Positions 28,638 through 37,801 of a stretch of 64,000 bases of DNA are shown one piece after another. The notes under the pieces were generated by a model. The model saw nothing but the letters and a program-made list of their open reading frames with translations, had not been told where the DNA came from and did no database searches. This DNA comes from MFD04580-c1 sp963702995 (lineage in GTDB: Bacteria; Planctomycetota; Phycisphaerae; Tepidisphaerales; Tepidisphaeraceae), in contig OY969783.1 of assembly GCA_963702995.1 (NCBI GenBank), positions 3,472,001-3,536,000 on the forward strand. Direction: 5' to 3'. The position numbers were made by a program, and so were the translations under genes. Position 1 is the first letter of the stretch; each line of letters opens with the position of its first letter.

Positions 28638-30284
28638 TCAGTGTTTGAAGTGCCGCTGCCCGGTGAAGACCAACGCCGCGCCTGCGCGGTTGACGACATC
28701 GATCGTCTCCTGGTCCTTCAGCGACCCGCCCGGATGAATGATCGCCGTAACGCCCGCCCTAAGCAGCAGCTCCGGCCCGTCCGGGAACGGAAAAAACGCG
28801 TCGCTGGCGGCGACTGAGCCGTGCGACCGCTCCCCCGCCTTCGCGATCGCCAGCCGCGCGGCGCTGGGGCGATCCATCTGCCCCGCCCCCGCCCCCAGAA
28901 GCATGCCGTCCCGGGCCACCACAATCGCGTTGCTCTTCACATGCTTGCAGACGAGCCACGCAAACCGGAGGTCTTCCCGCTCGGCCGCGCTGGGCGCCCG
29001 GTCGCTGGCGACCTTCCAATTCGCCTCTTCGACCCCCGCAAGGTCCCTCTGCTGAACGAGATAACCGCCCACGATCTTGTGCAGGTGCAGTTCGGAGGCG
29101 TCGAAGTGCCCCGTCGGCCCGACCGCGAGCAGCCGGACGTTTTTCCAGCGGCCGCGTAGCAGCTCCAGCGCGTCATCGTCGAACGCGGGCGCGACAATCA
29201 CCTCCAGCAGCTTGTCGATGGACGTGATCGCCTTGGCGGCCGCCAGGCTTACATCCCGGTTCAGCGCCACGATCCCGCCGAACGCGGCCAGTGGATCCCC
29301 TTCGAACGCCCGCGTAAACGCCATGGGAAGATCGTCCGCCTCGGCACATCCGCATGGCGTGGTGTGCTTGACGATGCAGGCCGCCGGGCGGGAGAACTCC
29401 TTCACACATGACAGCGCGCCGTCGGCGTCGAGCAGGTTGATGTACGACAACTCTTTTCCGTGCAATTGCTTTGCGAACGCGACCGACGCCTCGTTCGGCG
29501 GGCGTTCGACGTATAACGCCCCGGCCTGGTGCGGGTTCTCGCCGTAACGCAAGGCCTGTTTCTTGTGGAGGTCGTGAAGCGGGAGCGGATCGGGAAGCGG
29601 ATCTTCCGAAGGCGCCGCTCCCGGAGCCGCTCCTTCGGCGCTGATCGGACCAGCGTTTGTTAGCGCCGCCAGCGCCGGCGTGATGGCGCCTGCGAGGTAC
29701 GCCGCAATTCTCGCATCGTACTCCGCTGTCTGCTGAAACGCCCGCTGGGCCTGCTTGAGCCGGTGCTTTCCGCAGCACTTCCCGCCATGTTCGCGCAAGT
29801 CGCCGAGGACTTTTTCATACCGATCGGGCGAAGTGACGACCAGAACGAATCGATGGTTTTTGGCGGCCGACCGGATCATGCTCGGCCCGCCGATGTCGAT
29901 GTTCTCGATCGCTTCCTCGAACGTCACGCCCGGCTTGGCGATCGTCTGGGCGAACGGGTAGAGGTTGATGCAGACAAGATCAATCGGGTCGATCCCGTGC
30001 TCCGCCATCGACGCGACATGCTCCGGGTGATCTCGCAGCGCCAAAAGGCCGCCATGGATCTTGGGGTGAAGCGTCTTGACGCGCCCGTCCATCATCTCGG
30101 GGAAGCCGGTCACGTCGGAGACATCGGTCACTGGCAGGCCCTGGTCGCGAAGGAACTTCGCGGTCCCGCCGGTGCTGATCAGCTTGACGTGAAACTCATG
30201 GTGCAGGGCGGAGGCGAATTCCGCCAAGCCGGTCTTGTCGGAAACACTCAAGAGGGCGCGGCGAACGGGGACGAGGTCGGTCAT
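28638..30284 (-). CDS. purH: bifunctional AICAR formyltransferase / IMP cyclohydrolase
   Basis: Catalyses the last two steps of IMP synthesis: formylation of AICAR with 10-formyl-tetrahydrofolate and ring closure, in the cytoplasm. Amino-terminal cyclohydrolase domain (ALLSVSDKTGLAEFA, ISTGGTAKFL, MMDGRVKTLHPKIHGGLL), then the transformylase domain (LRYGENPHQAGALY, HTTPCGCAEA, VKSNAIVVARDG, SDAFFPFPDG, IIHPGGSLKDQETID, ending FTGQRHFKH). 548 residues, slightly longer than usual because of a Pro/Ala-rich insertion between the domains (about residues 215-240). ATG 30284 is chosen; the longer frame only reads through a repeat. The frame is intact, in contrast to many neighbours. Stands alone. 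Confidence 0.96.
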   Translation of the reverse strand: MTDLVPVRRALLSVSDKTGLAEFASALHHEFHVKLISTGGTAKFLRDQGLPVTDVSDVTGFPEMMDGRVKTLHPKIHGGLLALRDHPEHVASMAEHGIDPIDLVCINLYPFAQTIAKPGVTFEEAIENIDIGGPSMIRSAAKNHRFVLVVTSPDRYEKVLGDLREHGGKCCGKHRLKQAQRAFQQTAEYDARIAAYLAGAITPALAALTNAGPISAEGAAPGAAPSEDPLPDPLPLHDLHKKQALRYGENPHQAGALYVERPPNEASVAFAKQLHGKELSYINLLDADGALSCVKEFSRPAACIVKHTTPCGCAEADDLPMAFTRAFEGDPLAAFGGIVALNRDVSLAAAKAITSIDKLLEVIVAPAFDDDALELLRGRWKNVRLLAVGPTGHFDASELHLHKIVGGYLVQQRDLAGVEEANWKVASDRAPSAAEREDLRFAWLVCKHVKSNAIVVARDGMLLGAGAGQMDRPSAARLAIAKAGERSHGSVAASDAFFPFPDGPELLLRAGVTAIIHPGGSLKDQETIDVVNRAGAALVFTGQRHFKH

Positions 30285-30383
30285 ACGCGGAAGGTAAGAG
30301 CGCCGCCCGAAAATAAAAGCGGCCGATTCACCGACCCGAAGGTGAGTTGCCACCTGCGTTGGCAATCCCGGAACTCTGGGTCT

Positions 30384-30443
30384 GGGAACGCCGACGTCCT
30401 CGTCGGCTCGACGCCGGGGGCCGACGGGGACATCGGCGTTCCC
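30384..30443. repeat. palindromic repeat family 4 (GGGAACGCCGACGTCC), copy A
   Basis: Inverted arms 30384-30407 and 30420-30443 (24 bases, two mismatches) with a 12-base loop. Related copies are at 36950-37015 and 56633-56696. It sits in the short region between the divergent purH and methyltransferase genes. Confidence 0.8.
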
Positions 30444-30594
30444 GGGGCGCGTCCGCGGCGCCCTCTGCGTCGCCCAGGCGGCTCGCCAACAACGGCCGCA
30501 CCCGACCCCGATAACCGCTTTGAGCCGCCCGCCGGCAGCGGTTAGCATCAAGCAGAGGCGTGCTTCGAAGTCACAACCCCCGAGCGCAAGCGAA

Positions 30595-32217
30595 ATGCCC
30601 GACCCGACCGACCCGCCGCCCCTCGCGGCCGCCGACGCATACGACGTGCTCCCCTACCCAGCGCGGGCCTACCCGCATACCCACCCCGACCACCTCGCGA
30701 CGATCGCGACCATGTTCGGCCTGACACCGCCTCCCGTGGCGACCGCGACGGTGCTGGAGGTGGGCTGCGCCGGCGGCGGCAACCTGATCCCGATGGCCGA
30801 TGCGCTGCCGCAGGCGCGGTTCTACGGCATTGACCTCTCCGCCCGCCAGATTGAGTCGGCCGATCGCTTTGCGCGGGCGTCAGGGGTGTCGAACCTCGAC
30901 CTGCGGCCGGCCGACCTCGCTGCGTTCGCCAGCCCGGACGGCGACGACGGCTGGCTCCCGCCGAAGATCGATTACATCATCGCGCACGGGATCTATTCCG
31001 GGGCCACGCCGGCGACGCGCGACGCGCTGCTCGGCCTGATTGGGGCGCGGCTCGCTCCGGGGGGCGTCGCCGTCGTCAGCTACAACACGCTGCCCGGCTG
31101 GGCAATTGATCACGCGCTGCGGAATGTGCTGACCCGCCACGCCCGTCGCGTGTCGCCAACGAGCCCGCAGGGGCAGGCGCGCGCGGCCCGCGACCTCATG
31201 GACCTGATGGGCTCGAGCCAGACCTTCATCGACATCATCCGGTCCGTGCGCAGCCTCTCCGACGCCGCGCTCTATCACGACTATCTTTGTGAGTACAGCG
31301 AGCCGGTCTATTACCGCGACTTCGCGGCCGCCGCGCGCGGGCACGGCCTGGCCTGCCTGACCGATGCGGACCTGCCGAAAGCCCTGGTTCAACCCCTCCC
31401 TCCCGCGAGCAAGTCGGTCATTGGGAAATTCCGGGCCGCCGGCGCCAGCCTGATCGACGGCGAGGAACTGAATGACCTGGCGCGCGTCCGTTCTTTCCGC
31501 CAGACGATCATCTGCCGCGACGCCGATGCGGCGGCGGCCGCCGAGCCCACGCATCAGGCGAGCCTTGAACGGCTGAAGCACTTGTTCGTCGGCTCAAAGG
31601 CAAGCCCCGCAGGCGACCTCTCCGACAACCGTTCGACCTACTCGATCGCATTTCCTTTCGGTGTGGTCTCGGCTCAACACGCGCTGGAGCCATTGGACAT
31701 CGCGATGTTCCAGGCCTTACGTGACGCCTGGCCAACGCGGGTGCCCTTTAGTCAGGTTGTCCCGGCGGCACTTCAACGCCTGGCGGCGGCCGGCCGCCCG
31801 GCCGACCCGCCAGATGACGGCACCGCGGCAATCAAGCTCGCGATCCGGATCGCGGCCAGTTGGTGGTGGGCCGGCTTGATCGAACTCTCGACGATGCCCG
31901 CCCCCTGCGCCGCCCGCCCCGGTCAATCCCCCACGGTCCGCCGCCTCGCGCGGCTTCAGGCGGAATTGGGCGACACCGTGACCACCTACCGTCACGAAAA
32001 CCTGACCCTGAACCCCTCCGCCCGCGAGCTGGCCCGCCTCTGCGACGGCACCCGCGACCGTCCCGCCCTCCTGGCGGCCGCCGAAAAACTAGTCACCGAC
32101 CGCCCCCGCCCCGCCGGCCCCACCTTCAACCTCACCGACTCGGCAAGGGCCTATTTGGCCGAAGGCCTCGACCGCGACTTGCTCCACTTCGCGAAGGAAA
32201 GCCTTCTCCAATCGTAA
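30595..32217 (+). CDS. class I SAM methyltransferase with regulatory domain
   Basis: A 540-residue protein. The amino half is a Rossmann methyltransferase (VLEVGCAGGGNLIPMADALP binds S-adenosylmethionine; FYGIDLSARQIESA). The phrase VVSYNTLPGW followed by a helical region (ARDLMDLMGSSQTFID, YHDYLCEYSEPVYYRDF) is that of proteins with a 'methyltransferase regulatory domain'. A further carboxy-terminal helical part resembles a PKMT-type extension (DAWPTRVPFSQVV). ATG 30595 (MPDPTDPPPLAAADAYDVLP) is favoured over the repeat-proximal upstream start. Substrate unknown; some relatives methylate outer-membrane protein lysines. Confidence 0.82.
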   Translation: MPDPTDPPPLAAADAYDVLPYPARAYPHTHPDHLATIATMFGLTPPPVATATVLEVGCAGGGNLIPMADALPQARFYGIDLSARQIESADRFARASGVSNLDLRPADLAAFASPDGDDGWLPPKIDYIIAHGIYSGATPATRDALLGLIGARLAPGGVAVVSYNTLPGWAIDHALRNVLTRHARRVSPTSPQGQARAARDLMDLMGSSQTFIDIIRSVRSLSDAALYHDYLCEYSEPVYYRDFAAAARGHGLACLTDADLPKALVQPLPPASKSVIGKFRAAGASLIDGEELNDLARVRSFRQTIICRDADAAAAAEPTHQASLERLKHLFVGSKASPAGDLSDNRSTYSIAFPFGVVSAQHALEPLDIAMFQALRDAWPTRVPFSQVVPAALQRLAAAGRPADPPDDGTAAIKLAIRIAASWWWAGLIELSTMPAPCAARPGQSPTVRRLARLQAELGDTVTTYRHENLTLNPSARELARLCDGTRDRPALLAAAEKLVTDRPRPAGPTFNLTDSARAYLAEGLDRDLLHFAKESLLQS

Positions 32218-32268
32218 AAGGGTCAGAGGTATTTCCGCCGCGCCAGAAACACCTCAAGACCCCTTTTT
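32216..32268. repeat. palindromic repeat family 5 (AAAAGGGTCAGAGGTATTTC), short copy
   Basis: AAAAGGGTC at 32216 pairs with GACCCCTTTTT at 32258-32268. It overlaps the methyltransferase stop codon (TAA AAG). An inverted, longer copy is at 33461-33530, so the pair brackets the gene at 32304-33389. Confidence 0.7.
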
Positions 32269-32303
32269 AAGAACAGACCCCGAAATGCCGTCGTTCTGTC
32301 CCT

Positions 32304-33389
32304 TCAGCGGGGACTGCGGTCAAGCCACTCAAGATCGACCACGGCGGCTTCAGCGACGGCCTTGTTCTTCGCCGCCGCCGTCAAAGCGCCTTTTAGTTCG
32401 GCACGCTCGGTCTCTGTAAGAACATCACCCGCCCCGAACGGTAAGACGTCGGAGGAGGGCCCACGAAATACTGAGAGATTCGGTGTCGCGAACGATCGAT
32501 CGGCGATGGCGATCGCTAACGTTTGGACCGCCATCGCTGATACCTCCGGGGCGTCCGCATCAACCACAAGTCTTGCAACGGTGTGGGCGGCCTCACGGCG
32601 GCCGTCAGGCGATGCTTGCTTGTCGCGCACCAGCCGACCAATGAGCGCGAGCGTGTGGGCTGCTTCACCGTCACTGACGAGGCCGAGCCGACCGGCACGT
32701 GAAGTCTGCTCGCCTAGCATTTTCAGAACCGTCGCCGGCTCATCCCTAATGAGATCGCCAGCCAGGACATCGTCCGCGTACATTCGGACCCGTTTATCCG
32801 TGTTAACGGTAGCGTCTCTGATCGCCTTCATCAGCTTGGGGCGATCCTTCCCTCGAACCAACGCGTGCAAGCCAACGATCTGCTCTATCCAACCGAAGCC
32901 TTTGTCTTTCGTGTCGTCCGCGACGAACACATGGCTTGCCGCACTATCGGTGGTCGCGTCCAGTGGGACGAGCCGATCATAAGTATTCGGGACGACAAAC
33001 ACGCAGAGATGGCGATCCTGCGGCAAGCGGCTCAGATCGGGCCAAATCGCACCGTAATCGTTGAGAGCATAAGGACGGTCGTCAGGTTTCAAGAACACGC
33101 AGGGAAGGTCCAGATGTTTCCGCTCCTCGCCGACAAGGGTACGTGCGACCAACAGCGTCACCGTTCCTCGCATGAAAATCTTTTGATGGACCGCGAGAGA
33201 GGAACTCTCGACGGTACAGTCGTAGACCGAGGCGCCCGCCGAAAGCGCTTCGTAAAGCGGGCCACCGGCGTAGCATTGGATTCCAACGAGGTTACGGGCT
33301 CCAGGATCTGGCAACCACCGCGCTGCGGTTGCCGAGCCCGCAAAACTGGCCAGAAAAAAAACGCTGACAATCCCTACTCGGCTCAACAT
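32304..33389 (-). CDS. secreted protein of unknown function
   Basis: A 361-residue protein with a signal peptide (VGIVSVFFLASFAGSATA, cleavage near residue 23). The mature part begins RWLPDPGARNLVGIQCY and has two cysteines (IQCY, VYDC), an alpha-helical carboxy half (SDGEAAHTLALIGRLV, RREAAHTVARLVVDADAPEV) that could be HEAT-like, and ends VVDLEWLDRSPR. No family recognised. It is flanked by inverted copies of repeat family 5, so a mobilised or exchanged cassette is possible. No frameshift seen. Confidence 0.75.
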   Translation of the reverse strand: MLSRVGIVSVFFLASFAGSATAARWLPDPGARNLVGIQCYAGGPLYEALSAGASVYDCTVESSSLAVHQKIFMRGTVTLLVARTLVGEERKHLDLPCVFLKPDDRPYALNDYGAIWPDLSRLPQDRHLCVFVVPNTYDRLVPLDATTDSAASHVFVADDTKDKGFGWIEQIVGLHALVRGKDRPKLMKAIRDATVNTDKRVRMYADDVLAGDLIRDEPATVLKMLGEQTSRAGRLGLVSDGEAAHTLALIGRLVRDKQASPDGRREAAHTVARLVVDADAPEVSAMAVQTLAIAIADRSFATPNLSVFRGPSSDVLPFGAGDVLTETERAELKGALTAAAKNKAVAEAAVVDLEWLDRSPR

Positions 33390-33460
33390 TCGCTCCCGGG
33401 TGCGCGCCGCCCGTTATCACTACGCCGAGCGCCGATCATACAGCAAAGCCAGCGAATCCG

Positions 33461-33530
33461 AAAAGGGGTCTGGAGGTGTTTTTCCGGACCCTTGTGTGAC
33501 GCCGTCGGAAATACCTTCTGACCCCTTTTT
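33461..33530. repeat. palindromic repeat family 5, long copy (inverted)
   Basis: AAAAGGGGTCTGGAGGTG at 33461 and TCTGACCCCTTTTT ending at 33530 form the arms. Reverse-complemented, it matches the 32216-32268 copy with an extra middle segment. Its right edge abuts the truncated DUF6398-like gene. Confidence 0.75.
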
Positions 33531-33944
33531 ATTGCGGCGCATCTGGCCCGGAAGCGGCCGTCGCCTTTGAGCAGCGGCACGGTCGCCGCCTGGGCGTGCG
33601 GGATCGTGCGCACGATCGGCTGGGTCAACTTCCTCGACGACAAGGCTCAAACTCCGCACCTCAAAGTGCCGGAGATCGATAAGGCCTTCAACGTGTCAAG
33701 CGCCACCGGGCAGAGCAAGTCGAAAGCAATCCGCGACATGTTGAAGATCAATGCCTTCGACCCCCAGTGGACGCTCCCCAGCCGACTGGCCGACAACCCG
33801 ATGGCCTGGATGATTCAGGTCAACAACTTCATCGTGGACGCCCGATCGATGCCGCGGGAAATCCAGGAAGAGGCGTTCCGACGCGGAATGACCCCATACC
33901 CCCCAGGGGATCAGCCGAAAGGCGACGCCGAAGCGGAAACCTGA
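33531..33944 (+). pseudogene. DUF6398-like protein, amino terminus lost at a repeat
   Basis: From the repeat edge the frame reads IAAHLARKRPSPLSSGTVAA, then WACGIVRTIGWVNFLDDKAQ, LKVPEIDKAFNVSSATGQSK, FDPQWTLPSRLADNPMAWM and SMPREIQEEAFRRGMTPYPP. This is the second half of the DUF6398 family, a helical domain with a helix-turn-helix-like part. The family normally has some 40 further residues before LARKRPSP; here a stop codon and repeat family 5 replace them. The first possible start is a TTG at 33567 (125 residues). A remnant cut by repeat insertion is the simplest explanation. Confidence 0.65.
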
Positions 33945-33990
33945 TCTTTCGCTGGAAGCCAGCTCGATCCCTCGACCAACGTTCGACCGA

Positions 33991-35310
33991 TCACCGCGCC
34001 GCCAGCGCTACAACCCGCGCCGCGGCGGTGACCGGCGCCGCGGCGCCGCCGGCCGGCGTTTCGAACGGGCCGCCTCGACCATCAGCCCCGGCTTGCCGGG
34101 CTGAAGTTCGGGGCGGATCGCCAGGACCTTGCCGTCCGGCGTCGCGGCGTAGATGACCGCGTCCCGGATGTTCAGGGCGAAGGCGAGAAGGTCCTTGCGG
34201 CCGGAGACGAAGGCCTGCTCCCCGGCCTTCTTGTCGAACGCGACCAGTGCGCCATCCTTGCGAACCGCGTACACGTACTTGTCATCCTGGCAGACGATCT
34301 GCTTCAGCGTCAGGCTGCTCCAGCGCGGGGTGCGGTTGAACATCGGCTTCTTCGCGTCGGGCGATTCGATCTTGTCGAGCGCGCACATTCCGTCAACCGG
34401 GTCCGCCTGATACACGGTGTCGCCAATCACCACCGGCGTCGCGTTGAGCGGGCCCTTGCCGAAGTATTGCCACTTGATCTGCCCCGTGATCCGGTTCAGG
34501 CAATACAACTGCCCGCCCAGCGTCGCGATGTACAGGCCGCTGTCGTCGGCGACCAGGCTGGCGACGATGCCTCCGCCGGCCTCGAACAGGTTCCGCTTCA
34601 TCGACCAGATCGGCTCGCGCGTCTAGAGCTGACAGCGTAAACCTGCCCGTCCTCGCTGGCCATGTAGATCACGCCGCTGTGGAACGCGGGAGCGCCGGCG
34701 ATGCCGCCGTGATAGGTTTGAAGGGCCCAGGCGGGGTTGTCGATGCGGCCGACCGCTTCGATCTTCAGCAGCCGCCCGCCGCCGGGGACGTCGGTCGGGA
34801 CATAGACATAGCCCGGGTCGCCCACGGCGTCGGACCGGATGGCCGCATGAACTGGGATCGTGCGGACCTCAATGCCGTTGGAGTCGTAGATCTCCAGGTT
34901 GGTCGTCGTCGGGTAGACGATCCGCTCCTTGAACACGACCGGCGCGTGCAGGCGGTAATCCCCGCCGGGGACCTTGGTCACATGCTGGGTCAACCCGGTG
35001 ACCCGGTCGAGCACGAACGAGGTGCCGTCCTTGGTGTAGACGAAGAGGCGATCGCCCCGGACATAGATCGCGGTAACGGGGTTGGCCTTGGGGTCGGCGA
35101 TCTTCAGCTCGGCCGACCACTGCCGAACGAACGCCGGCGGCGTGATGGTGACGGGCGCGAGCGACTCCGGCTGTTTGGCCGCGCGCAGCCTGTGACGATC
35201 AACGCGGCCGCCAGCAGCGCGCCCCAGGTGATGATCCGGGCGACGGGCCCTGATCGTGCGGCGAAGGAAGTGATCTTAGCGTAGCGGTCAGCCGAAGGTG
35301 CGCGGTTCAA
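33991..35310 (-). CDS. PQQ-type beta-propeller lipoprotein (frameshifted)
   Basis: Repeating blade motifs mark an outer-wall beta-propeller like BamB or PQQ dehydrogenases: AIYVRGDRLFVYTKDGTSFV, GVIYMASEDGQVYAVS, GLYIATLGGQLYCLNRITG, VIGDTVYQADPVDGMCALDK, YVYAVRKDGALVAFDKKAG. The amino end (ITWGALLAAALIVTGC) is a lipoprotein signal with a TTG start at 35310. The frame changes near 35190 (after CARPN, continuing KQPESLAPVTITPPAFVRQW) and near 34620 (after VYAVS, continuing to MKRNLFEAGGG). The visible frame stops at 34008; a third indel near 34078 would give a better tail (GPFETPAGGAAAPVTAAARV) ending at 33991. Role unknown; no cofactor ligand can be assigned. Confidence 0.7.
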
Positions 35311-35599
35311 GGGTGCTCCGGTTCGGGCGTCGGGAGGTCCCGAGCCCCGGTGGTTGTGCGGCGCCAGGCGCTGATCGTGCGGCCGCCCGATGCGCCATCG
35401 AGTTCGACATCGTGCCGTCGAAGAGTGCGGGATTGCCTGTCAATATCCGAGGGGAGGCCGCGCCGCCGGCTTCCCAATTCCGCCGCGCCCCGCGGCCCGA
35501 GAGCAGGGCCGGTCGCTGGCCCGCAAGCCGGGGGCATTTCAAAAGATAGCATCGACTGCCGAGCAGCGTCAAACATCATCTGACCGGGGCTCCGACGCC
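35311..35599. other. gene-free stretch left of the ISAs1 element
   Basis: Only short Pro/Arg-rich frames; no domain, repeat arm or RNA gene recognised. Confidence 0.4.
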
Positions 35600-36930
35600 C
35601 AGGGCTATCGCATTTGGCGTAAACGTGTTGGTAAGATGTTCGGTAGCGCCCTGTTCCCGAGCGTGTTAGCCTGCTTTTTTCGGTCGCGAAGCTTCGCAGC
35701 AACACTTACCTAATCGACGAAAGGAGCTTGAGCATGGACGCCACAAGCGACCCGTGGTCTGCTGCGCTTTTTCGAAGGCATCCGCGACACCCGATCCCGT
35801 AATCGCTCTCATCCTCTGGCGAGCGTATTGAGCATCGCAATCATGGCGGTGCTCTGCGGCTGTGAAGGCTGGGCCGCGGTGGCGGCCTGGGGCCTGCTCA
35901 ACCAGGACTGGCTCGAGACTTTTCTGGACCTGCCTCGCGGCATCCCGTCCCACGACACCTTCGACCGCGTGTTTGGCCTTCTGGACCCCTTGGCCTTCGA
36001 AGCATGCTTCATGAAGTGGTCCTCCAGCCTGATCGCCAACGCCGGCGGCGTGTTCATCGCCGTCGATGGCAAGACGCTGCGGCGGAGTTGGAAGCGGGCG
36101 TGGAGTAAAACGCCGGTGCATCTGGTCAGCGCGTTCGTCAGCAAGAACAGCGTGGTGCTGGGCCAGGTGGCCACTGACACCAAGAGCAATGAGATCACCG
36201 CGATCCCCAAACTACTGGGCATGTTGAGCCTGGCCGGGAGCACGGTGACGATCGACGCGATGGGCTGCCAACGCGACATCGCGGCCCAAATCCTTCGCCA
36301 GAAGGGCGACTATCTCCTGGCGGTCAAAGACAACCAACCGACTCTCTTCGCCGCTGTCACCGCGTTGCTGGATGAAGGGCTTCTCGATCGCTTCAAGGGG
36401 ATGAATCACGGCTACCACGAGTCGTTCCAGGACAAGAACAGCCACGGCCGCGTCGAAACCAGGCGAGTCTGGGTGACTGACGAAGTGCATTGGCTGGGAG
36501 AGGACATCCTCAAATTGTGGCCCGGGCTCAAGAGCATCGTGGTGGTCGAGTCGATTCGGCAGGACCTTGGGGATCTGAGCGGCAAGGTCAGCACCGAGCG
36601 AAGGTACTACATCTGTAGCCATGGCGGGGCCAATAACTCGCTCGCCGAGTTCCTGGCCGCGGGCATCCGCGACCACTGGGGCGTGGAGAACGGCCTGCAC
36701 TGGTGCTTGGACGTGAGCATGAGAGAGGACCAGAGCAGAATCCGCGTGGCGAACGGAGCCGAGAACTTTTCCCGCCTGCGGCGGATCGCTCTGAACAAGC
36801 TCAAGCGAGCCTCGGTCAAGAACAAGAACGGAAAGGACTTGAAGCTCGGCATTCGTACGAAGCAGCAATGCTGCGGATGGAGCCAAGAGTTCCTGTTACA
36901 GGTGATGATGGCCTAAATGCGATAGCCCTG
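35600..36930 (+). mobile_element. ISAs1-family insertion sequence
   Basis: Ends in perfect 16-base terminal inverted repeats, CAGGGCTATCGCATTT (35600-35615) and AAATGCGATAGCCCTG (36915-36930). Length 1,331 bases and one transposase gene fit the ISAs1 family. The eight bases outside each end (CCGACGCC and GCACGCGC) do not match, so no target duplication remains, which suggests an old insertion or rearranged flank. Confidence 0.88.
35734..36916 (+). CDS. ISAs1 family transposase (frameshift near start)
   Basis: DDE transposase. Catalytic residues: Asp in VFIAVDGKTLR, Asp in VTIDAMGCQ, Glu in DHWGVENGLHWCLDV. The main open frame begins at a TTG (35828), but the coding frame extends upstream as GLLRFFEGIRDTRSRNRSHP. 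The likely start is ATG 35734, which has AAAGGAG seven bases upstream and reads MDATS before the frame changes near 35750. One extra base is assumed. The carboxy end is complete (FLLQVMMA) and runs into the right inverted repeat. Confidence 0.88.
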
Positions 36931-36949
36931 GCACGCGCCTTTGGGTGAA

Positions 36950-37015
36950 CCTGGGAACGCAAGCGCCCGCGTCGGCCCGACGCGTAAGGCCGACGAGGAC
37001 GTCGACGTTCCCAGG
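36950..37015. repeat. palindromic repeat family 4, copy B
   Basis: Arms 36950-36976 and 36989-37015 begin and end CCTGGGAACGC / GACGTTCCCAGG, with the left arm diverged. It lies 20 bases from the ISAs1 right end, between it and the RidA gene. Confidence 0.75.
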
Positions 37016-37173
37016 TGGCGGGGCCGCCGATCCCGTCGGCCGTCGATCGGCCACCCGCCGTTGTCAATCGGCACGCATTGACCGTGGGTGAAGGGCGCGG
37101 AGATCGGGCCAATTGGGGTTGCAACCAAGGCCGATCCCCCTACGATCGCCGGCCGGTTTCAACAAGGAGAGGT

Positions 37174-37602
37174 ATGGCAGACGAGACTCCATCCGACATT
37201 CGCATCACCGTGGCGGACCGGTCTGGTCGGCTCACGGCAAGTTCGGGCTCGAAGTGGGAGCCGATCATGGGCTATTCCCGAGCCGTCCGGAGCGGGCCGC
37301 TGATCGCCGTGACCGGCTCGGTCGGCATCAACGCCGACGGGACCTACGGACGAACCCTCGGCGAGCAGGCCCGTCGATCGCTCCAGATCATCCGCGTTGC
37401 GATCGAGTCCCTCGGCGGGCGCATGGAGAACGTCATGCGGACCCGCCTCTACGTCACCGACGTCTCCAAGTGGGAAGAAGTCGCCAAGGTCCACGGCGAA
37501 GTCTTCGCCGACATCCGCCCGGCAACGACAATCGTGGAAGTAGCGAAGCTGATCGATGGAGAAGCTCAGATTGAGATCGAAGCGGATGCGTATGTCCTGT
37601 AG
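37174..37602 (+). CDS. RidA family protein (enamine/imine deaminase)
   Basis: A 142-residue RidA/YjgF-fold protein. Members hydrolyse reactive 2-aminoacrylate or similar imines; they form trimers in the cytoplasm. Visible: YSRAVRSGPLIAVTGSVG, TLGEQARRSLQIIRVAIESL, VMRTRLYVTDVSKWEEV with the conserved Arg, and the closing IEIEADAYVL. ATG 37174 is preceded by AAGGAGAGG. Frame intact. The YjgH-like subgroup is possible; the exact substrate is not shown. Confidence 0.9.
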   Translation: MADETPSDIRITVADRSGRLTASSGSKWEPIMGYSRAVRSGPLIAVTGSVGINADGTYGRTLGEQARRSLQIIRVAIESLGGRMENVMRTRLYVTDVSKWEEVAKVHGEVFADIRPATTIVEVAKLIDGEAQIEIEADAYVL

Positions 37603-37606
37603 CGGG

Positions 37607-37796
37607 TTAAGAAGAAAATCCGAAACATCAGATCCGAAGGAACGAAGGCAAACCACACAGACGAAGTCGAGAGAAGAAACCGAGCCCGGCGCCCGGGCTT
37701 GGTCTTCTTTCAGAAGCCGCGCCCGGTGCGGTTTTAAGCTTTCTGCTTTTCTTCTTTCTCTCTCCTTCGGATCTCGGATTTGAGATTTGCTTCTTA
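37607..37796 (+). repeat. dispersed repeat family 1, copy D (diverged)
   Basis: AAATCCGAAACATCAGATCC at 37612 pairs with TCCTTCGGATCTCGGATTT (37770-37788) apart from a bulge. The interior is purine-rich on the left and pyrimidine-rich on the right, so the whole 190 bases can fold back. It separates convergent genes. Confidence 0.65.
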
Positions 37797-37801
37797 TCCC
37801 T

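Noticed and set aside
30285..30551. 89-codon upstream extension of purH
   Set aside because: It translates repeat family 4 and lacks homologous PurH residues; the family start pattern begins at 30284.
35592..36938. 8-bp target duplication around the ISAs1 element
   Set aside because: The flanking octamers CCGACGCC and GCACGCGC do not match.
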